DNA of 64,000 nucleotides from Clavelina lepadiformis (taxonomy: Eukaryota > Chordata > Ascidiacea > Aplousobranchia > Clavelinidae), in the NCBI RefSeq assembly GCF_947623445.1, contig NC_135242.1, positions 18,104,001-18,168,000 of the forward strand, given 5' to 3'. The notes under the pieces were generated by a model that saw only the letters and a program-made list of their open reading frames with translations, had not been told where the DNA came from and searched no databases. This document shows positions 42,091 through 53,137 of the stretch, one piece after another (position 1 is the first letter of the stretch; every line of letters starts with the position of its first letter). The position numbers were made by a program, and so were the translations under genes.

Positions 42091-43091
42091 TTTAGGGCCA
42101 TTTTTATTTTGACCTAAAAAAATTTTTTTTTGACTTTATTTTTATCAAATTTTGACTTTATTTTGACCTAACGAAATTGCTTATTTGTAGAGGCCACAGT
42201 TCTTCCTCCAGTTACCCAAACATAATATTTTGTCGATTTCAGACCCAAACGTAATATTTTGTCGAAAAGTCAAGGTGTTTTATGGATTATAAAAAGTGCG
42301 TCGTGTTTTTTGGCAATAGATTTAGGTAGCTTGTGTTATTTTGTCCTTGTGAAAAGGACACTTTGCCTCGATTTTCTCCGCATGGTAAATTCTAATAAAC
42401 AGCAAATTAAACAGGGAATGCTTGTTGTTGCTCCAATCCAGCTGGATGGCGTTTACTTTTCCTGTGGCTTTCAACAAAATACTTTTTATCGCACTTCACT
42501 ATAACCTCGCAAAAATTGCACCTTAAATCACCCCCAGGAGTTGCATTAAATTCATCAGAAAAATCTCGACAAATCTGTCTAACTTTTGCTGAAGACGATT
42601 TAGCTTGCTTAGGCATTTTTGTATTACAGAATGTCAGTAGGCTATTCCTAAAATCCAAACTGTTGATCTTCGAAAATACCACGTTTATGAAGAGGAAGTG
42701 TTTTATAAGAATTATTTAAATACGTAACAATCAATAAACAATGGACAATTTGCGATAAAAGTTACTGCTGATCCAAGTGGGCATTGTGACGTATTTCCTG
42801 CTTTTATGGGTTAATATGGTTTAATTGTGTCGCAGTTCCTGATTTACAATGCTTCCACGAGGATTTTTACAAGAATTACTCTCAAGAAACACAAAAACTT
42901 TGTAAAAAGCCATATTTTGACAAATTTTGACTTTATTGAAAATTTTGACTTTATTGTAAATTTTGACTTTATTTTGACCTATAAACTTCTTAGAAACAAT
43001 CCCCTAGGTGCTGAAAACAACTTTGTTCTTTGATTCGTGGTCAGACGAGGTCCTTAAAAATTTTTGACTTTATTGACTTTTGCGGGCCCTA
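42091..43091 (-). mobile_element. hAT-like element with BED-type zinc-finger remnant
   Basis: The ends TTTAGGGCC and GGGCCCTA are inverted partners, flanked by GTCATCAA (42083-42090) and GTCATCAT (43092-43099), a 7/8 match to a hAT-type 8-bp target duplication. Both subterminal regions carry repeated TTTTGACTTTATT motifs (42130-42170 and 42920-43080), as often seen in hAT ends. The exact left border is uncertain by about 2 bp. Confidence 0.65.
42407..42616 (-). pseudogene. BED/CGGBP1-like zinc-finger fragment of a hAT transposase
   Basis: The frame from ATG at 42616 begins MPKQAKSSSAKVRQICRDF and has a CNFC...H....H zinc-binding pattern (LRCNFCEVIVKC, then ESHRKSKRH). This resembles the BED-like finger of CGGBP1 and related hAT transposases. 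The frame stops soon after, and no DDE catalytic region is left inside the element. Confidence 0.6.
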
Positions 43092-44945
43092 GTCATCATC
43101 CATAACTGAGGTATAAGAAATAACAAGCATATGTATAAATTACCGAACATTACATTATCTCAAATCATTCAATATCGATCGCTGTGCTTTGATTTTTATA
43201 AACTTTTCTATTCATTCCGCATAAAGCCATCCTTTCCTTGAGTATACGTACCGAATTTCATGCATCATAAATGCATCTTTATACACAGTATAAGGTCCGA
43301 ATCGACGAAAATTCAGACTCAAAACTTGTATATAAGCAGTTTAAAATGTATTTGGCTTTTTTAACAAAACTAACGCTAATACAGTTTTCCTATGGCCTTT
43401 GAAATATCTTGCTATCGTTTAGTGCAATCTGCAAAATAAAATGAAACCCACATTTTGAATTTGCGTGGGAATGAATGAGTCTGGAATTCTGGTTCTGCAA
43501 GCCATTTACTCAAAGTGCTCTTAAAAATAAATGCTTAAACGAGAAGAAAAGGAGAAGAATTGCGCATTTCTCTTTCCGTTAAGTTGCCATTAGCATTCAA
43601 ATGTATCAACTTTTAACGAACAAGACAAATCGGCTGAACCTGATGCTATTTCCTTCTCGCTCACTATTACGCTTAATCGACTACGCTCTGGGAATCAACC
43701 ACAATCAGACCACATGTTTGTTGCCATGGATTTCGATGTTCTTTTTAAAATATTACGTCGCTAATATATCTGGAGTGAGATTAGACATTGTATTGAGTAA
43801 CGAAGTATGTCACGATATCTCGGTTGCCAGGCGACGAAGGAGACCCACAAATATGCTGTTGCTCAATTTCACTTTGTTATCAACCACATTATTAAATACA
43901 CTTCTATTTAAAAGGGTTGATGCTAAATTGGAACACAGACACCAACTTTTAAGTGTATTATTTTGGAAAGACAAGCTTTCTACACACACCCACATGAAGA
44001 CTTGAATGGAAAGGAATTAGGACATAATAGTTGTTAAATATTCGAACATGAAGGGGGCGTACATATACATATCATACCTTGCAACTCAAAAGACGCTTTC
44101 CGGTAGGGTCGGGTACTAAACAAAATCACCTGTCGGGTATATCTTTTTCGATATCGAATAAGGTACATACGACTAAGGTTATATAAGTCACGGTTTTCAT
44201 ACGTCACAGCGAAGGCCATAATGATTCCCAACCTTTCAAATATACTGCCTCGATAATCTCAATTTTTCACCTCTACAAATCATTTTTTGCTATTTCGTTT
44301 TGACAAGTAATTGACTCATTAATTCAAACGTTTCACAACTTGCTCTCTTTTCCCAAAATACGATTTTACAATTTTTCTCTCAGAAGATCGACCTCCCAGG
44401 TTAGAAACCACTGGCCTATAGGCAATGAAATACGATATTATGGTTTCTTTAACGATTGTTGTTTGTGAAATCCATTTTAAATGCTGTTTGTAATCTTTGT
44501 AAGTCCGAATACCTTGTGCCAGTTAAATGGGAAATACCCAGCTTGCCAGATTTTGAAAAGTTTGCAATACCCGGCCGAGTTTTCCCGATTATTCGATTTG
44601 TCCCGACACTCAAATATCCGCCTTTTGCAGGTACTTCCCCGTTTTGAAAAGAACCTAATCTAATTTTGTCTCACAATGCCGCAATATCGAAAAATAACAC
44701 AAAAAAATTAAATACAAGAAAATATCCAAATGTGATTAATCATTTTTGTTTCAGAAACTTTCATACAAGGATGACTCTTGCCATAGGGAAACTTGACACC
44801 CTGGCCAGTCTGCCACTGATTTTATTAGATACTTTGATATTATTAGATAGTTCGCTGGCGTTTGCTTGAACTGTACACACTTTTGTCCTTGCACAGTGTC
44901 ACAATGAATAAACCAACGTTTTGTACAACAAATGAAAATATTAGC
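43092..44945. other. Gene-free stretch before the retrotransposon
   Basis: Short frames only. A 134-codon forward frame at 43601-44005 has no recognisable domain and is judged accidental. Confidence 0.4.
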
Positions 44946-45099
44946 TGTAGTGTATTGAAGTGTTATCTTTATTGTATTGTTTTATGATGTCTATGTTTAC
45001 ATCCGGGTTAATTCAGTTATATAGAATCGTGTTTGTGACTAGCGTGCGGATTATGTTATAGAATACGAATGGAATACAAAAGTAATACAAAACACGACA
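44946..45099 (+). repeat. 5' long terminal repeat
   Basis: 154 bp, TGTAGTG...CACGACA, bounded by TG and CA. Nearly identical to the 3' LTR. No classical TATAAA box is seen; TTATATAGA near 45017 could serve. Confidence 0.95.
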
Positions 45100-45101
45100 T
45101 T

Positions 45102-45119
45102 TGGCGACGAGGATGGGAT
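45102..45119 (+). promoter_or_regulatory. Primer binding site, complementary to tRNA-Ser(GCU)
   Basis: TGGCGACGAGGATGGGAT begins two bases after the LTR. Its complement, ATCCCATCCTCGTCGCCA, equals the 3' end of animal tRNA-Ser(GCU) with CCA as I recall it, over all 18 bases. Reverse transcription would be primed here. Confidence 0.8.
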
Positions 45120-45221
45120 AAAGTAAATGATCGCGATCTGCTTAGGAAGGTCGAGTTTACTAGATGAATAAGTCGTGTGTTAGCTAAGTACTGCACGTAG
45201 TGAAAATAGCCTAGCCTTGGA

Positions 45222-48200
45222 ATGGCTGAAGAAAACGGTCAACAGCAGTCTGGACAGCAAAATGGAATCCTTGCTAATCCTCACAGGAACGGTGACGCGG
45301 AAGTTGTTGCCAGAAACCTGAGGACGATTTCGTGCGATATGAGGTCGTTAAAGGTATTTGATGTTCAGGGAGACCCACACAGTCTGTCTCAAAGATGGAG
45401 AAAGTGGACCAGATCGTTTAATCTTTACGTCAATGGAGTTGGAGTCACTGATGATGTGCAGAAAAGGTCACTATTGCTGCACACGGCAGGAGAAGAAGTA
45501 CAGGAGCTATATTATTCGCTTGTGAACGAGCAGAATGCCATAAACCAGACATATGAGGAAACGGTGAATGTGCTTACGGAACAATTTATTCCCAGAGCTA
45601 ATGTTCCATTCGAAAGACATGTGTTTCATCAACTGGTACAGAACAGTAACGAAACAGTTGATCAGTATGTATGCAGATTGAGACAACGCGCTGCTACTTG
45701 TGAATTTCAAAATGCGGCCGAACGCATAAGAGACCAGGTGGTTGATAAATGCTACTCTAGGGAGTTGCAAAGAAAATTCCTTGAACAGCAAACGTTAACT
45801 TTGGCTGATGTGCTGAGGATAGCCAAAGCCCACGAAGCAGTGATTGCCCGGACTAAAATTATGTCAAGCACTCCAGACTCGGTTCAGGTCAATGCAGTGA
45901 CAGGATCGAGGAGAAACCAAATGAGATCTTCAAACAAGGAAGGAAAGGAATGCTTTGCTTGTGGTCGAAAAGGTCATTTTAAAGGTGATGCTCAATGCTC
46001 GGCTAAAGGTAAAACTTGCAACAAGTGTGGAAAAGTAGGACACTTCGGGATGAAATGTCGATCTGGGCCAATTGGTCAGCGGTCGCCTGGGCATGGCAGA
46101 GCCAGAGGGCCAGGAAGAGGTAGACCAAGGACACATGCTGTGGAAGAAGAAGAAAAAGAAATCCATCGAACATTTAGCATAAAGTCAAGTAGACAAAAGG
46201 GATTTGTGACTTTATCTGTTGGGGGAGTTAAAATGGATATCCTAGTTGACTCCGGATCATCATGCAATCTGCTAAGCAGTGATACATGGGAATGGTTGAA
46301 GAAGTCAAAGGTGAAAATAATCAAGAAGACACCAGGGTCTAAGAAGAAGCTGTTTGGCTATGGGAATGACAAGCCACTGCCAATAAGAGGAACATTTGAA
46401 GCTGTTGCCACATCGGATGCCTCAGGTAACAAATGTGAGGCAGAATTTGTTGTAGTGAATTGTGACGGAACTTCACTATTGGGAAAAAAATCAGCAGAAG
46501 AATTAGGTCTGCTCCATGTTGGCCCATTTCCACAAGTCGTCAGCAATGTGGATGAAGATATAGTGAGGCAACACAAAAAGTTGTTTACTGGAATTGGTTT
46601 ACTAAAGGACTACAAACTCAATTTGCACATTGATGAATCAGTAAGACCAGTTGCGCAGCCAGTGAGAAGAGTACCTTTTCAACTGAGAGACAAGGTAGAA
46701 GAAAAGCTGGATGAGTTGCTCCAAGCTGACATAATAGAAGCTGTGCCAGAAGGTCCGACTACATGGATTTCACCTTTAGTGGTTATACCAAAGCCAGATG
46801 GTGATATAAGGATTTGTGTAGATATGCGTAGAGCAAATGAAGCCATCGTTCGAGAACGCCATCCAATTCCAACTGTGGAAGAGTTGTTGCTGGAACTCAA
46901 CGGAAGTACTGTGTTCAGTAAATTAGATTTAAAATGGGGGTTTCACCAGTTATTGCTGGATGAAGATTCAAGACATGTTACCACATTTGTGACACATCAA
47001 GGTTTGTACCGATACAAAAGACTGATGTTTGGTTTGAACTCTGCGCCGGAGAAGTACCAGAAGATCATCAGAGACGTTCTGAAGAACTGTATCGGAGTAG
47101 CAAATATTGCAGATGATGTAATTGTTCACGGACAGAACAGAGAAGAGCATGATAGAAGGCTCTCTGCTGTTCTTGACAAGCTTGAAGAAGCTGGTTTGAC
47201 GCTGAATCAAAAGAAGTGTGAATTCAGGCTACCGAGGTTAACTTTCTTTGGGCATGATCTAAGCAAGAAAGGAGTCAGCCCTAGTGAAGAGAAAGTAGCT
47301 GCCATTCAAAATGCAGAGCCGCCGAAGACTGCAACAGAAGCGAGATCATTCATGGGACTTGTACAATTTTCTGCCAGATTCATTCCAGACTTAGCATCAA
47401 TTGCTAGGCCGATCTATGACGTGACAAAGAAAGACACAAAGTTCATATGGGGCAGCAAACAACATGATGCTTTCGAGAAGCTCAAGAAGCTGATGACAAA
47501 AGCTGAAACTTTGGCATACTTCAGGAATAATTGCAAGACGAGAGTGATAGCAGATGCATCGCCAGTGGGTTTAGGATCAGTGTTAACCCAAGAGCAAGAT
47601 GGTGAATGGAGAATCATATCGTATGCATCCAGGAGTTTGTCAGACGTGGAACGTCGATACAGTCAAACTGAGAAAGAAGCCTTAGCTTTAGTATGGGCTT
47701 GCGAACGATTTAACTTGTACATTTTTGGAAAAGAGTTTGAACTGGAAACTGATCATAAGCCATTGGAGTACATATTCTCCAGGAAATCCAAGACTTCAGC
47801 ACGGGTCGAAAGATGGGTGCTGAGACTTCAAGGATATGATTTCAACGTCGTGTACAGGCCAGGGAAGACAAACATTGCAGATGCTTTGTCAAGGTTGAAC
47901 TCAAGGATATGCAGAGATAAAGGAGACTCGTATGATTTTGTGAGATCAGTGGTGATCAATAGTACACCGAATGCTTTGACACCTAAAGAAATAGAAGAAG
48001 AGTCTGCCAATGACGCGGAACTTGCTGAAATAAGAAGAAATGTCAGAGTAGGAGACTGGTCCAAATGCACTAACACAAGTTACTTGCATGTGAAAGACGA
48101 ATTGTGTATTTGTGGACAACTGTTACTGAGAGGAACACGAATCGTAATACCGAGAGCGTTACGAAAACAAGTGTTAAATTTGGCTCATGAAGGACATCAG

Positions 48201-49283
48201 GGAATCGTGAAAACCAAGAACAGACTTCGCACAAAAGTTTGGTGGCCAAAGATTGATAAAGAAGCAGAAGAGCTGTGTAAGAAGTGTCATGGATGCCAAG
48301 TGACAAGCAGAGTAAGCAAACCAGAACCTATTGCTAGAACCTTGCCTCCAAGTGGACCTTGGCAAGATTGTGCCGCTGATATACTAGGACCATTGCCTAG
48401 TGGAGAGAATATTCTAGTTGTCGTCGACTACTACAGTAGGTATTATGAAATTGCGGTGATGAAAACAATTACAAGTTCAAAGGTAATTGAAGCTATGATA
48501 CCAATGTTTGCGAGATTTGGGTATCCATTTTCATTGCGGACCGACAATGGACCACAATTTTTTTCAGAAGAATTTGAGAATTTTCTGAAAGAGTATGGAA
48601 TCAATCATGTGAAGACTACACCGTTGTGGCCTCAAGCAAACGGAGAGGTGGAACGACAGAACCACACACTGATGAAATCAATCCGTATTGCACAACTGGA
48701 GAAAAAGGACTGGAAGTTAGAGATCAACAAGTTTTTGACAGCTTACCGGTCAACGCCACAGGTTACAACAGGAGCCACTCCGTACTACATGATGTTTGGA
48801 CGAGAGATGAAGACAAAGTTACCAGAGCTACGACCTGATCCAGATCTTTTGGATGAGGAGATTCGTGATGCCGACTGGGAGAACAAAATCAAAGGGAAAA
48901 TGTACACTGACCAAAAGAGAAAAGCAGTTAATTCTGAATTTAAAGTGGGTGACGAAGTGCTAGTAAAGGGTCAGAAAAGCAACAAGATGTCAACAACATA
49001 CGACCCAAACCCACACAAAGTGGTCAGTGATAACAAAGGAGAAATAACAGTACAAAATCAGGAAGGAGTTGAAATAACACGCAATTCTACTTTCCTGAAA
49101 CACTATAATCGTGATAATAATGTGTCTGAAAAGGGTGATACTGATATACCTGTTAGTGAAAATGATGTATTGGGTGAGAAATTACCCGAGGAAAAGTTAA
49201 ATAACAGTCCGAGAGTTGTACGAAGTAGACCAAGTCGTACTATTAACAAGCCTGTGAAATACCGTGATTATATATGTTCTTGA
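45222..49283 (+). CDS. Gag-Pol polyprotein of the Ty3-type element
   Basis: A single frame of 1,353 codons with no frameshift between gag and pol. Domains in order: Gag; two zinc knuckles starting near residue 244 (CX2CX4HX6C and CX2CX4HX4C); aspartic protease with DSGSS at about 343; reverse transcriptase whose catalytic pair is D631-D632 in NIADD (instead of the usual Y-x-DD); RNase H with the first acid near D778 (ADAS); integrase with an HHCC zinc site from about H989 and the D1053, D1108, E1144 triad (35 residues between the last two). The C-terminal tail is short and there is no chromodomain that I can recognise. All catalytic residues are present, so the protein may be active. Confidence 0.95.
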   Translation: MAEENGQQQSGQQNGILANPHRNGDAEVVARNLRTISCDMRSLKVFDVQGDPHSLSQRWRKWTRSFNLYVNGVGVTDDVQKRSLLLHTAGEEVQELYYSLVNEQNAINQTYEETVNVLTEQFIPRANVPFERHVFHQLVQNSNETVDQYVCRLRQRAATCEFQNAAERIRDQVVDKCYSRELQRKFLEQQTLTLADVLRIAKAHEAVIARTKIMSSTPDSVQVNAVTGSRRNQMRSSNKEGKECFACGRKGHFKGDAQCSAKGKTCNKCGKVGHFGMKCRSGPIGQRSPGHGRARGPGRGRPRTHAVEEEEKEIHRTFSIKSSRQKGFVTLSVGGVKMDILVDSGSSCNLLSSDTWEWLKKSKVKIIKKTPGSKKKLFGYGNDKPLPIRGTFEAVATSDASGNKCEAEFVVVNCDGTSLLGKKSAEELGLLHVGPFPQVVSNVDEDIVRQHKKLFTGIGLLKDYKLNLHIDESVRPVAQPVRRVPFQLRDKVEEKLDELLQADIIEAVPEGPTTWISPLVVIPKPDGDIRICVDMRRANEAIVRERHPIPTVEELLLELNGSTVFSKLDLKWGFHQLLLDEDSRHVTTFVTHQGLYRYKRLMFGLNSAPEKYQKIIRDVLKNCIGVANIADDVIVHGQNREEHDRRLSAVLDKLEEAGLTLNQKKCEFRLPRLTFFGHDLSKKGVSPSEEKVAAIQNAEPPKTATEARSFMGLVQFSARFIPDLASIARPIYDVTKKDTKFIWGSKQHDAFEKLKKLMTKAETLAYFRNNCKTRVIADASPVGLGSVLTQEQDGEWRIISYASRSLSDVERRYSQTEKEALALVWACERFNLYIFGKEFELETDHKPLEYIFSRKSKTSARVERWVLRLQGYDFNVVYRPGKTNIADALSRLNSRICRDKGDSYDFVRSVVINSTPNALTPKEIEEESANDAELAEIRRNVRVGDWSKCTNTSYLHVKDELCICGQLLLRGTRIVIPRALRKQVLNLAHEGHQGIVKTKNRLRTKVWWPKIDKEAEELCKKCHGCQVTSRVSKPEPIARTLPPSGPWQDCAADILGPLPSGENILVVVDYYSRYYEIAVMKTITSSKVIEAMIPMFARFGYPFSLRTDNGPQFFSEEFENFLKEYGINHVKTTPLWPQANGEVERQNHTLMKSIRIAQLEKKDWKLEINKFLTAYRSTPQVTTGATPYYMMFGREMKTKLPELRPDPDLLDEEIRDADWENKIKGKMYTDQKRKAVNSEFKVGDEVLVKGQKSNKMSTTYDPNPHKVVSDNKGEITVQNQEGVEITRNSTFLKHYNRDNNVSEKGDTDIPVSENDVLGEKLPEEKLNNSPRVVRSRPSRTINKPVKYRDYICS

Positions 49284-49834
49284 ACAGTAATTGTATATAA
49301 TGCTGTATCTGTGTAAGTGTTACTATGTAAAGTTAATAGCAATTGTGAAGACGATGTACATAAACTAAAGTAGGTCCTGCCAAATTGTGATAGATGCAAT
49401 TGTGAACTAACTAGACTTTTACCTGAAATTATGTAACATACTACTATTACCTATGGGAAAGTTATTGTGCCTTTTGAACAAAATTGCAGTGTGTAGATTG
49501 TTGAAACTATTTGACTTGCCTTCAACGTGTAATAACCACTGTTTATAAACAAAGCTTGCCAAACTGAGTTTTCGCAGTAATTAGTATTTGGTTGGAACTG
49601 TGTTTAGCAGTATTTATGTTGCATGCTTGTTGTGGTGCTGTAGATGTATTTCTGTGAGATTTTCAGTATTCTTTTCAAGTGTAATCTTTCTGTGAGCTAC
49701 AGTTGTGTTTCTTCAAGCATGTCTGCTAAAATGTCGATACAAAGTTTTCAGTGTGATAATGGCAAAATTCCTCTTCAGTGATATTGTTGCAATAACATAT
49801 TAGTGTCTTGTTTATTTGGGGTTAGTTTTAATCT

Positions 49835-49848
49835 GAAGAAGGGGGAGA
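49835..49848 (+). promoter_or_regulatory. Polypurine tract
   Basis: GAAGAAGGGGGAGA lies directly before the 3' LTR, where plus-strand DNA synthesis would be primed. Confidence 0.9.
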
Positions 49849-50002
49849 TGTAGTGTATTGAAGTGTTATCTTTATTGTATTGTCTTATGATGTCTATGTT
49901 TACATCCGGGTTAATTCAGTTATATAGAATCGTGTTTGTGACTAGCGTGCGGATTATGTTATAGAATACGAATGGAATACAAAAGTAATACAAAACACGA
50001 CA
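49849..50002 (+). repeat. 3' long terminal repeat
   Basis: 154 bp, identical to the 5' LTR except for one transition (TGTCTTATG against TGTTTTATG). It is followed by the target duplication TTAGC. Confidence 0.95.
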
Positions 50003-51041
50003 TTAGCCTCGTTAATACTTAATTATACGCCAAACATTGTGTACGTAAAAGGAGCAGTTGGTAAAATGAGCCAGTCAGTGGTAATTGTTCCTTTAGAGCT
50101 AGGGCCAGGCTAGTTGTCTTTTTTGAAACCCCACAAGGGCAAAGCAAAGTCATCACAACAAGTTAGGCAAAACCATTACCTGATCAACATCAAAGTAGTT
50201 GGTATAGTCTCTGCAAAGCACGTTGTGTTCGCGATTTAAAATTTTATAAACACAGCATGTTTTTTTACATACAGAAAACGAAATTAGAACGTTATTTCAG
50301 AAACGTTTTTGTCAGAAAGGGTCCATTTGCGATACGTAACTTATGTAATTACTGTGGTTTCCCCTCGTGTGTGTTCACGAAGAATGTTAACCAAACTTTA
50401 CAAAGTTTTACTTTCATAAAAACTTTATTAACCAAGTTAGATAATACATGAAGCTGATAATATCTATATATGTCAAGCAAATTTATTCACATGCGATCAC
50501 TTTCTTTTTCAAAAGTATATCATTTACTATATCGTTCCACGTAAAGAAATCAAACATCAGCAAACCAACGACTTTAAGAAAACATAAATATAATAAAGTA
50601 AAGACATAAATCGAACATCTCAAGAAAACCGTTTTGCGGTAGCCTACATTCCTCGTAACCACCGAACGTTAAGTTGTTATTTTTCTGAGCAATCGATTTT
50701 CAAAACGGCATAATGCATAGTAATGTACAGTCAAGACATTGAGTCCAGTTACATCCTTTTGTGAATTGTTTTGACAAGAAGGAAACCGTAGAAGTACTTT
50801 ATGCAACAAACCACAAGCGTCTTCACTTTATTTGAAAAAAATTAAAAAGTACAAATATTTTTACAAGAGTTATAGTCAGAAAATCTCAAAAATGATGTAT
50901 TCTAAAATAAATCATATGAAATCAAGTTATTTAGATAGTTTAAAGTTGCAGTTTAGTGGGTTAACTGTAACATAAATTTCGATGCCTTTGCATGTAGCCT
51001 ACAAAGAAATATACTTTTTTTACTCTTTAGACTTTAGAGTG
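50003..51041. other. Gene-free stretch
   Basis: Sequence between the retrotransposon and the second family member. No feature recognised. Confidence 0.4.
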
Positions 51042-51679
51042 TTAGGAAAGAAAGCTTTCAAATACTCTATGGAATATCCCGGGCGCTTCTCTAATTCCTC
51101 CTTCAAACCTCAGTTGATCAATCGATCTAAGACTTTGCATCTCACTTTCAAATTGAAACCAACTGTCTTCAGTAAACTCCGTTTCTTCTTTCAATAGTTT
51201 GGCAACAGCTATGACAAAATCACGACAGTTGTTGTGCAGAAGCTGGTAATCGCCCAAGTCCATGGTTAAGATTATCTCCATTAATTGCTTAGCTCTTTGT
51301 TTTCCTTCCGAGGTTGAAATATTCATTTTCATCAGTTTTCCTTTTATGATGAAACTTTTAGAATCAAATAAGCCAACTCCGATTTCGGCATTCAGTGGCA
51401 ACTTTGACAACAACTGGGCTGTAACGTTTGCACCGGTTTCAAAACTTGGGCATTGTCGAAACAGTGCAGCAGATACGGCTGAACTGAGAAATGGAATGAT
51501 CTTCAATCCCTTTCGAGGATTTGCTCCATAACCAACTACTAAAACTGCCATTCCATTGAAAACAAAACCAAGTCCGTATGTTCCATCATATCATTGTAGA
51601 AACTCCAGGCAAAATCCATTGACAAGCTGCAGGTTATCCAGTTATTAACATTGTAAGTATCAGGAGTTTCGTTCGACAT
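51042..51679 (-). pseudogene. Unassigned family, member 2, frameshifted near the N-terminus
   Basis: Closely related to member 1. The frame from ATG at 51679 (MSNETPDTYNVNNWITCSLS) is clean to EHTDLVL, then shifts near 51565, where two bases seem missing relative to member 1, and meets a stop. From an in-frame Met at 51551 the remainder (169 codons) is open to the normal end and keeps LLSKLPLN, IIKGKLMK and DYQLLHNNCRDFV. The proposed active-site His lies before the shift and the Cys after it. A product starting at the internal Met would lack the His. Either a young pseudogene, a shortened protein or a sequencing error. Confidence 0.7.
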
Positions 51680-53137
51680 TCTGCCTTATGTATCCTTAAT
51701 TTCAGCCTTTTTAATGTAGATATTGGATATATAGCAACATACAATGACACTATTGCGAATTTATGTTCAGCGTATATTGTTGTATAGTGTAGTTCTGTTA
51801 ATCACATTTGCAAATATTTGCTGAAGTTGAAGCTTTGTTGAATGTTGGTAATTTGTAAACATGATTTTTAAAGTCCCAATAAAAATAAAAATTAAAACTT
51901 ACGGATATAAATTCAGCTGTTGCATTTGCATCCACCTATAACGTTTTCTGGTTTAAATTATTTCTTTCCATTCTTTCTTATTTTGTTAAGTATAGACTAC
52001 TAAGCATATCTCATAAGATGTAGATACATCCTCATAAGTCTTATAAGGTATACCGATGCCTTGGTCGCTCAAGCTCATTTCAAGCAGTCTGTAATGCAAG
52101 CGTCTCAGTTCGTTATTTGTCTGTTCAACCATACGTGTTCTGTTATTCGGTCACTTTGGTTGATTCGATGACGTTGCACTCACACAAACAAAATTGTTTT
52201 AACTAATAGTTTTTGCGTTTTGAACAAAAGTCCTTTAACTTTCGAAATACTCGAGTATTAATATAGGAACGTTTTTAAGAACCTTGGGACTCTTCTAACT
52301 TTGACGTAGCAATGTGATTTCAAACTGCTCCGTTGAAAACTAATGTCAAATTCCTTTCATGTACTGTAAAGTCTTTGTTCACACTACAAACAAAACTGGT
52401 TGTGCCGCAAGTTGATCAGCCATCAACAAAAAAGCACTGGCGTGGTAAAAAGGCGAAAAATTACAAAAAACATGTTCAATTGGCTCATGTATAATATGAA
52501 TCTTTGTACATTTCGTTTAGAATGTCCGTACATTGCAATCAATAAAATACATTTTGGGTTTTATTGGTTTAACTTTTCATAAAAGGCAGAAAAGAAAGAA
52601 AATCATTGCCAACACAGGGTCTAGAACCCAAAATACATCACACACACTTTATTGTTAATTTTCTAAAAACACGTTTTAGATTAAAAACAACGACAAACAT
52701 TAAAAAGGGATTCTTCCAATAATTCTTCCAATAAAAATTTCCAATTATTTTGAATCGAAGTTATAGAATGGCTATTCATACAGTTTTCCTGAGAAATTGT
52801 CAACCTTATCAGTACATATAACGTTTTCACAAAAACGTTCCCTTACTATTACACAGTTTTGCAACCAACAAAATGGAAAAACCCCATACCTTGTAGAATC
52901 GACAAAAAAGCATGCAGTTAACGTTGCTTTTGATACTTTTCGACCAAATACGTCATGACGTAGGCCTATATGTGAACAAAATGATGGCACAAACACAACT
53001 GAGAACGTACGTCTTTTCGTAGGTTATAGGCCTAAGAAGTGTGTAGGCGTTATGTTACTTGCGCGATATTACCATTTGAAACGTTTGTCAGTTAGAGATT
53101 GCATTCTATTTTATTGCAATTTATTTACGGTCTGAAT
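51680..53137. other. Gene-free stretch
   Basis: Separates family member 2 from the thrombospondin-repeat receptor. Only short frames are present; the receptor's promoter should lie at the right end. Confidence 0.4.

Larger units (their letters stand above)
44946..50002 (+). mobile_element. Full-length Ty3-type LTR retrotransposon
   Basis: The element is 5,057 bp, flanked by the perfect 5-bp target duplication TTAGC (44941-44945, 50003-50007). In order it has a 5' LTR, primer binding site, one open gag-pol frame, a 566-bp untranslated part, polypurine tract and 3' LTR. The LTRs are 154 bp each and differ at one position (T/C near base 36). No envelope frame is present. All parts appear intact, so it is young and possibly still mobile. 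It may belong to the Cigr-1 type described from Ciona; this was not checked. Confidence 0.96.

Noticed and set aside
43601-44005. 134-codon forward frame
   Set aside because: Composition looks non-coding and no domain is seen.
45507-48365. Many reverse-strand frames within the retrotransposon
   Set aside because: They are shadows of the intact gag-pol frame.
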